From: Hydrogenophaga sp. PBL-H3 | GTDB taxonomy: Bacteria; Pseudomonadota; Gammaproteobacteria; Burkholderiales; Burkholderiaceae_C | Length of the DNA stretch: 64,000 bases | NCBI RefSeq assembly: GCF_010104355.1 | Contig: NZ_CP044972.1 | Coordinates: 2,480,001-2,544,000 of the forward strand | Reading direction: 5' to 3' | Shown here: positions 46,553 to 54,727 of the stretch, in pieces | How positions within the stretch are numbered: position 1 is the stretch's first letter | Layout of the letters: every line of letters starts with the position of its first letter | Translations under genes and position numbers: made by a program | The notes under the pieces: generated by a model | What the model saw: only the letters and a program-made list of their open reading frames with translations | Database searches by the model: none | Told to the model about the DNA's origin: nothing

Positions 46553-48037
46553 ATGCAAAACGGAACCCTCCTCGCCGCCATCGACCTCGGCTCCAACAGT
46601 TTCCGGCTGGAAATCGGCCGTTACCACTCGGGCCACATCGAGCGCATCGAATACCTCAAGGAGACCGTGCGCCAGGGCAACGGGCTGGACGAGGAAAAAA
46701 ACCTCAGCCAGGCGGCCATGGAGCGTGGCTGGGAATGCCTGGCCCGGTTTGCCGAGCGGCTGCACGGCTTCAAGCGACAGCAGGTGCGCGCCGTGGCCAC
46801 CCAGACCCTGCGCGAGGCGAAGAACCGCGACGAATTCGTGCGCCAGGCCCAGGCCATCCTGGGTTTTCCGATCGACGTGGTGTCTGGCTACGAGGAGGCG
46901 CGCCTGATCTACCAGGGCGTCTCGCGCCTGCTGCCGCATTCAGACGAAAAACGCCTGGTGGTCGACATCGGGGGGCGCTCGACCGAGATGATCCTGGGCC
47001 AGGGTTATTCGGCCCGCACCATGGAGTCGTACCGCCTGGGCAGCGTGGCCTGGTCCACCCGCTATTTCCCGCGTGGCCAGCTCACCGCCGCCGCCTTCAA
47101 GACTGCTGAAGTGGCGGCCAAGGCGGTGATCGACGAGGCTCTGGACCGATTCCCCCCCGCCGACTGGACCGTGGCCTACGGTTCCTCGGGCACGGTGGGC
47201 GCGGTGGCCGACATGCTGGCCGCCAACGGCTGGGCCTCCGGCGTGGTCACCCGGGCGGGGCTCGACTGGCTCACCGATCGCATGATCAAGGCGGGCAATG
47301 TCGACCAGTTGCGCCTCGAAGGCCTGAAGGACGACCGACGCCCGGTGATCGGCGGTGGCCTGAGCGTGCTGCGCGCCATCTTTGATTTGTTCGGCATCGA
47401 GCAGATGCTGCCCGCCCAGGGCGCGCTGCGCCACGGCGCGCTGTACGACCTGATCGACCGCGACACCGATGGTGGCGACGTGCGCGAGCGCACCGTGAAC
47501 TGGCTGACCCACCGCTTCTCGGCCGATGAGGCCCAAGGCAAGCGCGTCAGCACGGTGAGCACCGCCCTCTTTTCACAAATTGCCGCGCTGGACGCGCAGA
47601 ACGAACGTTACTCGCAGAAACTGGCCTGGGCCGCTCGGCTGCACGAGATCGGCACCCACATTTCCCACGAACGCTCGCACCACCATGGCGCCTACATCCT
47701 GGACAACGTGGATGCACGCGGTTTCTCGCTGCCCGAACTGCACCGCATGAGCCAGCTGGTGCTGGGCCAGCGAGGCAAGCTTCGAAAGCTCGAAGACACA
47801 TTGCAGGACGAGCTCTTTGCCAAACAACTCATGGCCCTGCGCCTGGCGGTGTTGTTGTGCCACGCACGCCAGATGCCCGAGCACGAGTCGGTCAAGCTGA
47901 GTTACAAGCCACGCGCCTTCAAGCTGGCCACCAACCCTGGCTGGGCCAAGCGCTACCCACAATCGGCATGGTTGCTGGGCGAAGAGGTCGTGGCCTGGCA
48001 AAAGTCGGCGTGGAAGTTCACCGCCGACATCCGTTGA
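46553..48037 (+). CDS. ppx: exopolyphosphatase, Ppx/GppA family
   Basis: This 494-residue protein starts at the ATG at 46553 (MQNGTLLAAIDLGSNSFRLEIG); a 43-codon Pro-rich upstream extension is unlikely. The N-terminal phosphate-binding loop AIDLGSNSFRLE, the catalytic-region motifs VRAVATQTLREAKN and GYEEARLIYQGV, and VVDIGGRSTEMILG define the ASKHA fold of Ppx/GppA. A C-terminal HD-like helical domain has LHEIGTHISHERSHHHG. It removes terminal phosphate from polyphosphate, or phosphate from pppGpp. The place next to pst and ppk favours polyphosphate. No clear ribosome site is seen. Confidence 0.93.
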   Translation: MQNGTLLAAIDLGSNSFRLEIGRYHSGHIERIEYLKETVRQGNGLDEEKNLSQAAMERGWECLARFAERLHGFKRQQVRAVATQTLREAKNRDEFVRQAQAILGFPIDVVSGYEEARLIYQGVSRLLPHSDEKRLVVDIGGRSTEMILGQGYSARTMESYRLGSVAWSTRYFPRGQLTAAAFKTAEVAAKAVIDEALDRFPPADWTVAYGSSGTVGAVADMLAANGWASGVVTRAGLDWLTDRMIKAGNVDQLRLEGLKDDRRPVIGGGLSVLRAIFDLFGIEQMLPAQGALRHGALYDLIDRDTDGGDVRERTVNWLTHRFSADEAQGKRVSTVSTALFSQIAALDAQNERYSQKLAWAARLHEIGTHISHERSHHHGAYILDNVDARGFSLPELHRMSQLVLGQRGKLRKLEDTLQDELFAKQLMALRLAVLLCHARQMPEHESVKLSYKPRAFKLATNPGWAKRYPQSAWLLGEEVVAWQKSAWKFTADIR

Positions 48038-48044
48038 CGTCGCA

Positions 48045-48073
48045 CCGTCACACTGCCGTCACACTGCTGCCAC
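48045..48073 (+). promoter_or_regulatory. three phased Pho-box-like half-sites before the H1-like gene
   Basis: CCGTCAC (48045-48051), CCGTCAC (48056-48062) and CTGCCAC (48067-48073) are spaced exactly 11 bp apart. Each differs from the PhoB half-site CTGTCAC at one position. Spacing to the AT-rich TATAAA at 48079 is not the classic 10-11 nt, so PhoB control is plausible rather than certain. Confidence 0.5.
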
Positions 48074-48098
48074 AACCGTATAAACGATTTATACGGTT
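48074..48098 (+). promoter_or_regulatory. perfect 11-bp inverted repeat operator before the H1-like gene
   Basis: AACCGTATAAA (48074-48084) is the exact complement of TTTATACGGTT (48088-48098) across a CGA spacer. A further TTTATAC follows at 48097-48103. The dyad covers the probable -10 region (TATAAA or TATACT), as expected of a repressor site. The nearest DNA-binding candidate is the ribbon-helix-helix protein encoded 40 bp downstream, so autoregulation is inferred. Confidence 0.6.
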
Positions 48099-48137
48099 TA
48101 TACTGCTCTCCTTTTTATCGACCAACGGAGTGCATTC

Positions 48138-48584
48138 ATGGCCAGTCAGAGCAACAAGAAACCCAAGCTCGTGCGCGACAGCTTCACCATCCCCAAGGCG
48201 GAGTTCGCCGCCATTGAAACGCTGAAAACCCGCGCCATCGCGCTGGGCACCAGCGTGAAGAAGAGCGAGTTGCTGCGCGCTGGACTCATGGCCCTGCAAG
48301 GCCTCAACGACGCCGCCTACAAGGCTGCGCTGTCCGCCGTGCCCACGCTCAAGACCGGCCGCCCCACCGGCGCCGACAAGAAGCCCGAAGCCGCGAAGAA
48401 CCCAGCGAGCAAGCCAGCCGTCAAGGTAGCCGTGAAGACCGCCGTCAAGGTGGCGCCCAAGGCACCGGCCAAGCCATTGGCCAACCCCGCCAGCAAGACT
48501 GCCGCTCCAGCCGCCGCGAAAAAAGTCGCTGCCAAGCCCGCTGTGAAAAAAGCCGCTCCCGCCAAGAAGGCTGTGGCCGCCTGA
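48138..48584 (+). CDS. ribbon-helix-helix-like protein with histone H1-like Lys/Ala-rich tail
   Basis: This is a 148-residue, strongly basic protein. Residues about 10-60 (KLVRDSFTIPKAEFAAIETL, then LKKSELLRAGLMAL-like sequence) look like a ribbon-helix-helix strand followed by two helices. From about residue 70 the sequence is low-complexity Lys/Ala/Pro with KPA-V-K-V-A and AAKKVAAKPAVKKAA repeats, resembling bacterial histone H1-like or PhaF-type tails. GGAG lies 8 nt before the ATG. A perfect palindrome and Pho-box-like repeats precede it. It sits between ppx and the convergent sixA-ppk pair. DNA binding is likely. Binding of polyphosphate by the basic tail is my inference from context. 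Confidence 0.75.
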   Translation: MASQSNKKPKLVRDSFTIPKAEFAAIETLKTRAIALGTSVKKSELLRAGLMALQGLNDAAYKAALSAVPTLKTGRPTGADKKPEAAKNPASKPAVKVAVKTAVKVAPKAPAKPLANPASKTAAPAAAKKVAAKPAVKKAAPAKKAVAA

Positions 48585-48615
48585 AGCCTACCCGGGGCAC
48601 CGCTGCGGATGTCGC

Positions 48616-49110
48616 TCAGATCAGTTCAGGGGTCTGAACCGTGACCACCACGGTCTGGCTGCCATTGGCACGTTCGCGATGGCGCAGCCACCACAGCGCT
48701 CCCTTCTTCACCGAGCAGTCGTCCTCGGCCAGGTTGAGCAAGCGCGCAATCACCCGGCCCAGCGTGGGCTGGTGACCGACAACCACCACAGGCGACTTGC
48801 CGTTTGGCCACTGCACCAGTTCCAGCAGGGCCAGCGGGTCGCCCTCGGGCAACAGCTCTTCGCGCATCTTGAACTTGCGGCCCAGGGCCAGTGTGGTCTG
48901 CTCGCACCGCAAAGCCGGGCTGCTCCAGACGCGCGCGCCTTCGGGCAACTGCCGGTCCAGCCAGGCGGCCATGCGCGCGGCCTGCTTCTCGCCGCGCGGG
49001 GTGAGGCGTCGGGCCAGATCCCGGGCGTCGCCAGGCACCCCGGTCAGGAGATCGGGATGCTCATGCGCTTCGGCGTGCCGCCACAGGATGAGGTCCATCG
49101 TGCCGAGCAT
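48616..49110 (-). CDS. sixA: SixA-type phosphohistidine phosphatase
   Basis: This is a 164-residue protein of the histidine phosphatase (RHG) superfamily. Catalytic RHAE sits near residue 11 in MDLILWRHAEAHE. The rest of the pocket is visible as SSPALRCEQT and VVVGHQPTLG with the second His. The ATG at 49110 has AAGGG about 6 nt upstream; the conserved MDLILW start at 49098 is the alternative. SixA removes phosphate from histidines such as those of phosphotransfer proteins. It starts 3 bp after the ppk stop, so the two are cotranscribed. A role on phosphohistidine of Ppk or another partner is unproven. Confidence 0.88.
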   Translation of the reverse strand: MLGTMDLILWRHAEAHEHPDLLTGVPGDARDLARRLTPRGEKQAARMAAWLDRQLPEGARVWSSPALRCEQTTLALGRKFKMREELLPEGDPLALLELVQWPNGKSPVVVVGHQPTLGRVIARLLNLAEDDCSVKKGALWWLRHRERANGSQTVVVTVQTPELI

Positions 49111-49112
49111 CC

Positions 49113-51191
49113 CTATCCCTTGCTGCCGTAGCGCGCCATCAAGCTGGCCTGCGCCGAATGCATCACCGAGCGGGCGCGACCACTGCCAGTGATGCTGGCC
49201 GGCACATAGCGGCCATCGGGCTGCAGCAGCCAGGCGTCCTTGGTGTCGTGCAGGTAGGCCGACAGGCACTCGTCCATGATGCGGTGGCGCAGCGCATGGT
49301 CGGTCACGGGCCAGGCCAGTTCGATGCGGCGCAGCATGTTGCGGTTCATCCAGTCGGCACTGGAGAGCCACAGTTCTTCCGACTCTCCCGTGCGGAAATA
49401 GAACACCCTGGAATGCTCCAGCAGGCGCCCGATGACCGAGCGCACGCGCACGTTGTCGGTGAAACCCGGCACCTGCGCCGGCAGGATGCAGGCGCCGCGG
49501 ATGATGAGGTCGATCTTCACGCCCTGCTGCGATGCCGTGGCCAGCGCTCGGGCAAGTTGCTCGTCGGTCAGCGCATTCATCTTCACGATCACGCGTGCCT
49601 CCAGCCCAGCCTTGGCCGCGGCGCCCGCGGCGTCCAGCTTGTCGAGCATGGCCTTGTGCAGGTGAAACGGTGCGATCAGCGCCTTGTTGAGTTTGGGCAG
49701 GCGGTTCTGGCTGGCCAGGTGCAGGAATATCTGCTCCAGGTCGGCGGTGAGCGCGTCGTCGGCCGTGAGGTAGCTGATGTCGGTGTAGAGCCGGGCCGTG
49801 CCCGGGTTGTAGTTGCCGGTGGACAGGTGTGCATAGCGCTTGAGTCCAGCCTCTTCACGGCGGGTCACCAGCAGCATCTTGGCGTGGGTCTTGAGGCCCA
49901 CCACCCCATAGACCACCTGCGCGCCCACCGACTCCAGCCGCTCGGCGTAATTGATGTTGGCCTCTTCGTCGAAGCGGGCCTTGAGCTCCACCACGGCGGT
50001 CACTTCCTTGCCGCGGCGCACCGCTTCGCGCAGCAGGTTCATCAGCTCCGACTTCGCACCGGTTCTGTAGATGGTCTGCTTGATCGCCAGCACATCGGGG
50101 TCTTCCACCGCCTCGCGCAGGAAGGCCAGTACGGCATCGAAGCTCTCGTAGGGCTGGTGGATCAGCACGTCGCCCTGCTGCAGCCGTTCGAAGTACGACT
50201 GCCCGGGCGTGAGCTGCGCCGGCCAGCCCGCGTTGTAGTTGTCGAAGCGCAGCGCGGGCGCGTCGACCTTGTCGATCAGCTGGTTCAGGCGGACCAGGTT
50301 CACCGGCCCGGGCACGCGGTACAGCGCCTTGTGGGGCAGCACAAACTGCTCCAGCAAAAAATTCGACAGAAACTCCGAACACCCGGCCGACACTTCCAGG
50401 CGCAAGGCCTGCCCGTAGTGGCGCTGCTGCAGGCCCTTGCGCAGCGCGGTGCGCAGGTTCTTCACCTCTTCCTCGTCCACCGCAAGATCGGAATGGCGCG
50501 TGACGCGGAACTGGGAAAACTCGGTGACCTGGCGACCCGGGAACAGGTCGCCCAGGTGAGAGCGGATCAGGCTGGAGATGGAGACGAAGTGCGTCTGCTT
50601 GGAGCCCTTGACGGGCGGCATGCTGAAAAAGCGCGGCAGGATGCGCGGCACCTTGACGATGGCGATCTCGTTTTCGCGTCCGAAGGCGTCCTTGCCAGCC
50701 AGGCGCACGATGAAGTTGAGCGACTTGTTGGCCACCTGGGGAAACGGGTGCGCCGGGTCCAGCCCCACCGGCATCAGCAGGGGTTGCACTTCCTTGACGA
50801 AGAACTCCTTGACCCAACGGCGCTGGCGCGCGTTGCGCTCACCGTGCGAGATGAGCTTGATGCCCTTTTTCTCCAGCAGCGGCAGCAATTCGTCGTTGTA
50901 GATGGCGTACTGCTGCGCCACGAGCGTGTGGATTTCTTCGGACAGCTTCTCGAAAGTCTGCGCGGTGTACTGGCCGCGCTGCTCGTTGGCCTGCGCGGCC
51001 GTCAGGTGGGGTGCGACGCGCACCTCGAAGAACTCGTCGAGGTTGCTGGAGACGATGCTGAGGTAACGCAGGCGTTCCAGCAACGGTACGTCGGGACGAC
51101 GCGCCCAGTCCATGACACGTTCATTGAAGGCCAGGATGCTGTGGTCCCGGTCCAGCAGGGGAAACTTGTTGTTGGAGTTGTTGCCGCTCAT
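49113..51191 (-). CDS. ppk: polyphosphate kinase 1
   Basis: This 692-residue enzyme makes long-chain polyphosphate from ATP reversibly. The start MSGNNSNNKFPLLDRDHSILAFNERVMDWA fits the family; an upstream extension is possible but unlike homologues. The N-domain has NLDEFFEVR. The two phospholipase-D-like catalytic halves have GLKTHAKMLLVTR (the autophosphorylated His) and RLLEHSRVFYF (second catalytic His), plus STGNYNPGTARLYTD. A Pho box and -10 lie about 90-130 bp upstream, inside the end of the GT4 gene. ppk therefore appears to have its own phosphate-starvation promoter, with sixA following. Confidence 0.97.
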   Translation of the reverse strand: MSGNNSNNKFPLLDRDHSILAFNERVMDWARRPDVPLLERLRYLSIVSSNLDEFFEVRVAPHLTAAQANEQRGQYTAQTFEKLSEEIHTLVAQQYAIYNDELLPLLEKKGIKLISHGERNARQRRWVKEFFVKEVQPLLMPVGLDPAHPFPQVANKSLNFIVRLAGKDAFGRENEIAIVKVPRILPRFFSMPPVKGSKQTHFVSISSLIRSHLGDLFPGRQVTEFSQFRVTRHSDLAVDEEEVKNLRTALRKGLQQRHYGQALRLEVSAGCSEFLSNFLLEQFVLPHKALYRVPGPVNLVRLNQLIDKVDAPALRFDNYNAGWPAQLTPGQSYFERLQQGDVLIHQPYESFDAVLAFLREAVEDPDVLAIKQTIYRTGAKSELMNLLREAVRRGKEVTAVVELKARFDEEANINYAERLESVGAQVVYGVVGLKTHAKMLLVTRREEAGLKRYAHLSTGNYNPGTARLYTDISYLTADDALTADLEQIFLHLASQNRLPKLNKALIAPFHLHKAMLDKLDAAGAAAKAGLEARVIVKMNALTDEQLARALATASQQGVKIDLIIRGACILPAQVPGFTDNVRVRSVIGRLLEHSRVFYFRTGESEELWLSSADWMNRNMLRRIELAWPVTDHALRHRIMDECLSAYLHDTKDAWLLQPDGRYVPASITGSGRARSVMHSAQASLMARYGSKG

Positions 51192-51288
51192 GTCTGATGT
51201 TGTTGTTGTCGCCAGTTGCGCCTGCCCTGTGCCCAGGCACGCGGGACCCAGCCCAGTGTGCAAGGCCATCAACGCATGACTTGTGACG

Positions 51289-51322
51289 ATTATTCAACGA
51301 CAGGATGACGTTTGTGTGACAG
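51289..51322 (-). promoter_or_regulatory. Pho box and -10 element of ppk
   Basis: On the minus strand CTGTCAC (51316-51322) and ACGTCAT (51305-51311) are 11 bp apart. AATAAT (51289-51294, 5 of 6 to consensus) follows after 10 nt. The leader to the ppk ATG would be about 90 nt. The site overlaps the last codons of the upstream GT4 gene. Confidence 0.75.
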
Positions 51323-52402
51323 CTTCGTGATGCCAGCACCCTCATGGCCGTGCACGGCAAATTCCGAACGCAGGCGCTGCCGCCGGTGCCTCGGCAGCAT
51401 CACCAGATGCGACAGAAACAGCGCACCCGATCGTCCCCAGCCCAACAGCAATGCGCGGTTGCGTGCATCGTGGCGCTGCAGCTTGAGGGCCTCGTACCAG
51501 GCCTCACGCAAATCGTCGCGCAAGGAGCCCGCGCGGCTTTCACCCACCAGATGCAGCGGTCCGTCCACCGGGTAGGCGGCCACCGGCACGCCACAGGCCA
51601 TGGCCTCCAGCATGGCCTTGCCCTGGGTTTCTCCACGACCGGGAAACACGAACACGTCGGCTGCGGCATACACCTGCACCAGCTCTTGCCGTGGCAACTC
51701 GCCGAGCCAGTGCACATTGGGATAACGCGCGCGCAGGCTCGATGCCAGCGGGCCGTCACCACACACCACCTTGCTGCCGGGCACATCCAGCGACAGGAAG
51801 GCCTCCAGGTTTTTTTCGACCGAGAGCCGCCCCACGTACAGACTGACCGGGTGGGCCAGGGGACCGAGCGAAGCGCTGGACCGGGTTCGATCGGTCAACG
51901 CAAACAGATGCGTGTCCACGCCGGGTGTCCACTGCCGCAGGCGCTCGAAACCGCGCTCCTGCAGGCGGTTGAGCAAGCCCTGGTTGGGCACCATCACGCC
52001 GCCGGATGGCCGGTGAAACCAGCGCAGCAGCGCGTAACTCCAGGACAGCGGCAAACGGAATGCGGCTTGCAGCATCTCGGGAAACCGACTGTGAAACGCG
52101 GTGGTGAACGGCAGACCGCGCCGCACGCAGTGGCGCCGCGCCGCCCATCCCAACGGGCCTTCGGTGGCAATGTGGATCGCATCGGGGTCGGCGGCGTCCA
52201 TGAGCGAACGCAGCCGAGCGCCGGGAAACAGCGCGATCTCCAGCCCCGGACAACCCGGACAAGGCCGTGTGCGGAACTGCCCCGGCTGTATCACCACCAC
52301 CTCGTGGCCACCGACTTGCAACTGGCGCACCAGCTCCACCAGGGTGGAGACCAGCCCATGGACTTGCGGCAGCCAGGCGTCGGTGACGAGCAGGATTTTC
52401 AT
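51290..52402 (-). CDS. GT4-family glycosyltransferase
   Basis: This is a 370-residue GT-B fold enzyme. The N-terminal acceptor domain starts MKILLVTDAWLPQVHGLVSTL, with the Gly-rich loop and TAFHSRFPEML. The C-terminal donor domain has SLYVGRLSVEKNLEAFL and the E-x7-E motif in GETQGKAMLEAMACGVPVAAYPVDG. Family members include diacylglycerol and phosphatidylinositol glycosyltransferases. The start lies 7 bp after the acyltransferase stop, so the pair forms an operon. With an OlsB-like partner and ppk next door, synthesis of a phosphate-free glycolipid is a reasonable guess, not shown by sequence. Confidence 0.82.
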   Translation of the reverse strand: MKILLVTDAWLPQVHGLVSTLVELVRQLQVGGHEVVVIQPGQFRTRPCPGCPGLEIALFPGARLRSLMDAADPDAIHIATEGPLGWAARRHCVRRGLPFTTAFHSRFPEMLQAAFRLPLSWSYALLRWFHRPSGGVMVPNQGLLNRLQERGFERLRQWTPGVDTHLFALTDRTRSSASLGPLAHPVSLYVGRLSVEKNLEAFLSLDVPGSKVVCGDGPLASSLRARYPNVHWLGELPRQELVQVYAAADVFVFPGRGETQGKAMLEAMACGVPVAAYPVDGPLHLVGESRAGSLRDDLREAWYEALKLQRHDARNRALLLGWGRSGALFLSHLVMLPRHRRQRLRSEFAVHGHEGAGITKLSHKRHPVVE

Positions 52403-52409
52403 GGGCGCA

Positions 52410-53222
52410 TCAGGCCCCCAGGAAGTGCTTGCGGTAGCGCGCGGGCAGATCGGAGATGCGCATGAGCATGGGCAAGTCGGCGGCATTGAAATCCGGGTCC
52501 CAGGCCGGCGGGCCCAGCACCTTGGCGCCCAGGCGCAGGTAGCCCTTGATCAGCGCGGGTGGCTCCACGTCCAGCGTGTCGTCGAGCCGCTCCACCGGCA
52601 ACGGCAGGCGTGGGCGCACGTGAAAATCGATCGGCGCGAGGTGCGTCTGCCGCACCTGGCGCCAGATGCTGGCCGCTGCGTGACCACCACCCACCATGCC
52701 GTGCGGGCCTTCGTGCTGCATGGGGATGCTGGCGCAGCCGATCATGGTGTCGAGCTGGTTGCGCACCATGAATTCGGCCAGCGCGCCCCACAGCGCCATG
52801 ATCACGCCGCCATGGCGGTGATCGCGGTGCACGCAGCTGCGGCCAAGCTCCACCATGCGCTCGCGCACGCCACGCAGGCGGGTGAGGTCGAACTCGGTGT
52901 CGCTGTAGGTGCTGCCCACACGCTTGGCCTGGGCCGGCGTGAGCACGCGGTAGGTGCCGATCACCTGCCGGGTGGCGCTGTCGCGCACCAGCAGGTGTTC
53001 GCAGAAGTCGTCGAAGAGGTCCACGTCATGGCCGGGCAGCGTGTTGGGCAGGCGGGCGCCCATCTCACGGGAGAACACGTCAAACCGGAGTTTCTGTGCC
53101 TCGCGCACTTCGCTCTGGTGCCGGGCCCAGGAAACCTCGATGCCGTGTGCAACCGGCTGCGCCGGTACAGGGACGAAGACCGTCTCTGGCGGAATGGCGT
53201 GGGGGATGAAGGTTGTGGTCAT
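52410..53222 (-). CDS. OlsB-like GNAT N-acyltransferase (hemolysin-type family)
   Basis: This 270-residue protein starts at the ATG at 53222. A GNAT-like acyl-ACP-dependent domain covers about 30-190, with AQKLRFDVFSREMGARLP, FCEHLLVRDSATRQVIGTYRVL and ELGRSCVHRDHRHGGVIMALWGALAEFM. This is the pattern of ornithine-lipid N-acyltransferase (OlsB) and related hemolysin-like proteins. OlsB attaches a 3-hydroxy fatty acid to ornithine, often during phosphate limitation. No OlsA partner is seen in the window, so the acceptor is uncertain. A weak Pho-box-like repeat lies 47-64 bp upstream. It is divergent from the arsenic operon. Confidence 0.78.
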   Translation of the reverse strand: MTTTFIPHAIPPETVFVPVPAQPVAHGIEVSWARHQSEVREAQKLRFDVFSREMGARLPNTLPGHDVDLFDDFCEHLLVRDSATRQVIGTYRVLTPAQAKRVGSTYSDTEFDLTRLRGVRERMVELGRSCVHRDHRHGGVIMALWGALAEFMVRNQLDTMIGCASIPMQHEGPHGMVGGGHAAASIWRQVRQTHLAPIDFHVRPRLPLPVERLDDTLDVEPPALIKGYLRLGAKVLGPPAWDPDFNAADLPMLMRISDLPARYRKHFLGA

Positions 53223-53268
53223 GAACAGGCAGTGTGAAAACCGGTCATGACCCTCACAAGGCACTCGC

Positions 53269-53286
53269 ATGAAGTTTTGATGACGG
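53269..53286 (-). promoter_or_regulatory. weak Pho-box-like repeat before the acyltransferase gene
   Basis: On the minus strand CCGTCAT (53280-53286) and ACTTCAT (53269-53275) lie 11 bp apart. The first matches the PhoB half-site at 6 of 7 positions, the second at only 4. The expected -10 position (TGTGAG) is poor. Low confidence. Confidence 0.3.
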
Positions 53287-53304
53287 TCTGCGGAGGGCCA
53301 CCCC

Positions 53305-53333
53305 TTGTTATTTCAAATATCATTGAAATATAT
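53305..53333 (+). promoter_or_regulatory. ars operon promoter with palindromic ArsR-type operator
   Basis: TTGTTA (53305-53310) and ATATAT (53328-53333) are 17 nt apart. Between them, overlapping both, TATTTCAA (53309-53316) and TTGAAATA (53323-53330) form a perfect 8-bp dyad across 6 nt. AT-rich TTGAAAT-type dyads are typical ArsR/SmtB operators. A repressor bound here would cover the promoter. The arsR gene is encoded further along the same operon. Confidence 0.7.
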
Positions 53334-53351
53334 GAAAGGCACCTGAAAGCC

Positions 53352-54683
53352 ATGAACCTCGCCGACACCCTCAACCTGGGCTGCGCCTGCCAGACGCTGT
53401 CCATGCCCCACCTGCGCGAGCAGCTGGAAACCGGCCCGGCGCTCGACGGCCTGGCCGCGCGGCTGACGCTGAGCCATCCCCACCTCTTTTCGGCCACCGC
53501 CGTGTTCCTCGACAGCGCCATGGCACAGCGCATCGGGCAGGCGGTGGCGGCCATCGAGCGCGTGATCGCCCTGCCCGCCTGGCAAGACCAGGCGTTGGCG
53601 CGGGCGCCAGCGATTGCCGCCCTCAACCACGGCCCGGTGGGCGTGTTCATGGGCTACGACTTCCACCTCACCAGCACGGGTCCGCGGTTGATAGAGATCA
53701 ACAGCAACGCCGGCGGCGGGGTGCTCAACGCGGCCCTGGCCCGCGCGCACAGCGCCTGCTGCAACGCCATGGGCGAGGTGGTTGATCCACGCGGCACGCT
53801 GGAGTCGATCGACACGGTGTTCGTCGACATGTTCCGCTCGGAATGGGCCTTGCAGCGGGGCGACGCACCACTGCGCACCGTGCTCATCGTGGACGATGCG
53901 CCCGACCAGCAGTACCTGGCACCCGAGTTCGAGCTCGTGCGCGAACTGTTCGCCGCGCACGGCCTCACCGCCCTGGTGGCCGACGCGGCCGATCTGCAGT
54001 GGCGGGATGGCGCACTGCACCACCCCGCCCTGCCACCCGGCACGCCGGTGGACCTGGTCTACAACCGCCTGACCGACTTTTACCTGCAAGACGAGGCCCA
54101 CCAGGCCTTGCGGCTTGCTCATGAGGCCGGCGCAGTGGTGCTCACACCGCACCCGCGCACCCATGCCCTGTACGCCGACAAACGCAACCTCATTGCCCTC
54201 TCCGATACCGATCTGCTCGCCCGCTGGGGCGTGAGCGAGGCCGACCGCGCCCTGCTGCAGGCCGTGGTGCCCGCCACGCAACGGGTGGGCACCCACAACG
54301 CAGACGAGCTGTGGGCCGGGCGCCGAGGTTTGTTCTTCAAGCCGGCCGCCGGGTTTGGTGCGCGCGCGGCCTACCGGGGCGACAAGCTCACGCGCCGCGT
54401 GTGGGGCGAGATCCTGGCGGGCGACTACGTGGCCCAGGCCCTGGTGCCACCGAGCGAGCGCCTGGTGCGGGTTCAGGACGGCACCCAACTGCTCAAGCTG
54501 GACCTGCGGGCCTACACCTACCGGGGTGACGTGCAACTCCTGGCCGCACGCACCTGGACCGGCCAGACCACCAACTTCCGCACCGAGGGAGGCGGCTTCT
54601 CGCCGGTGGTGGTGGTGCCCACGATGCCGGCGGCGCTGTCACAGAACGGTCACGAAGTCGCACAACAATTCAACACTCGTTGA
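53352..54683 (+). CDS. uncharacterised ATP-grasp-like protein heading the ars operon
   Basis: This is a 443-residue protein starting at the ATG at 53352 ([19 protein letters not shown]), just after the ars promoter. I do not recognise a named family. Visible segments suggest an ATP-grasp ligase fold, perhaps circularly permuted. [23 protein letters not shown] resembles a metal-ligand motif, and [13 protein letters not shown] and [14 protein letters not shown] resemble glutathionylspermidine-synthase-like segments. [29 protein letters not shown] looks like an ATP-binding Lys strand. Cys residues occur at GCACQ and SACC. It is 44 bp upstream of the ArsJ-linked GAPDH gene and shares its promoter. 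Ligation of an arsenical or a protective thiol/amine conjugate is conceivable. No signal peptide is seen. Confidence 0.7.
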   Translation: MNLADTLNLGCACQTLSMPHLREQLETGPALDGLAARLTLSHPHLFSATAVFLDSAMAQRIGQAVAAIERVIALPAWQDQALARAPAIAALNHGPVGVFMGYDFHLTSTGPRLIEINSNAGGGVLNAALARAHSACCNAMGEVVDPRGTLESIDTVFVDMFRSEWALQRGDAPLRTVLIVDDAPDQQYLAPEFELVRELFAAHGLTALVADAADLQWRDGALHHPALPPGTPVDLVYNRLTDFYLQDEAHQALRLAHEAGAVVLTPHPRTHALYADKRNLIALSDTDLLARWGVSEADRALLQAVVPATQRVGTHNADELWAGRRGLFFKPAAGFGARAAYRGDKLTRRVWGEILAGDYVAQALVPPSERLVRVQDGTQLLKLDLRAYTYRGDVQLLAARTWTGQTTNFRTEGGGFSPVVVVPTMPAALSQNGHEVAQQFNTR

Positions 54684-54727
54684 ATAGTTTGACGCCCTTC
54701 TGCGTCCCACCCTCCACAGGACATTTC

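Noticed and set aside
53313-54536. Minus-strand open frame opposite the ATP-grasp-like gene
   Set aside because: Its translation is domain-free, while the plus frame has promoter, operator, operon context and ATP-grasp-like motifs.
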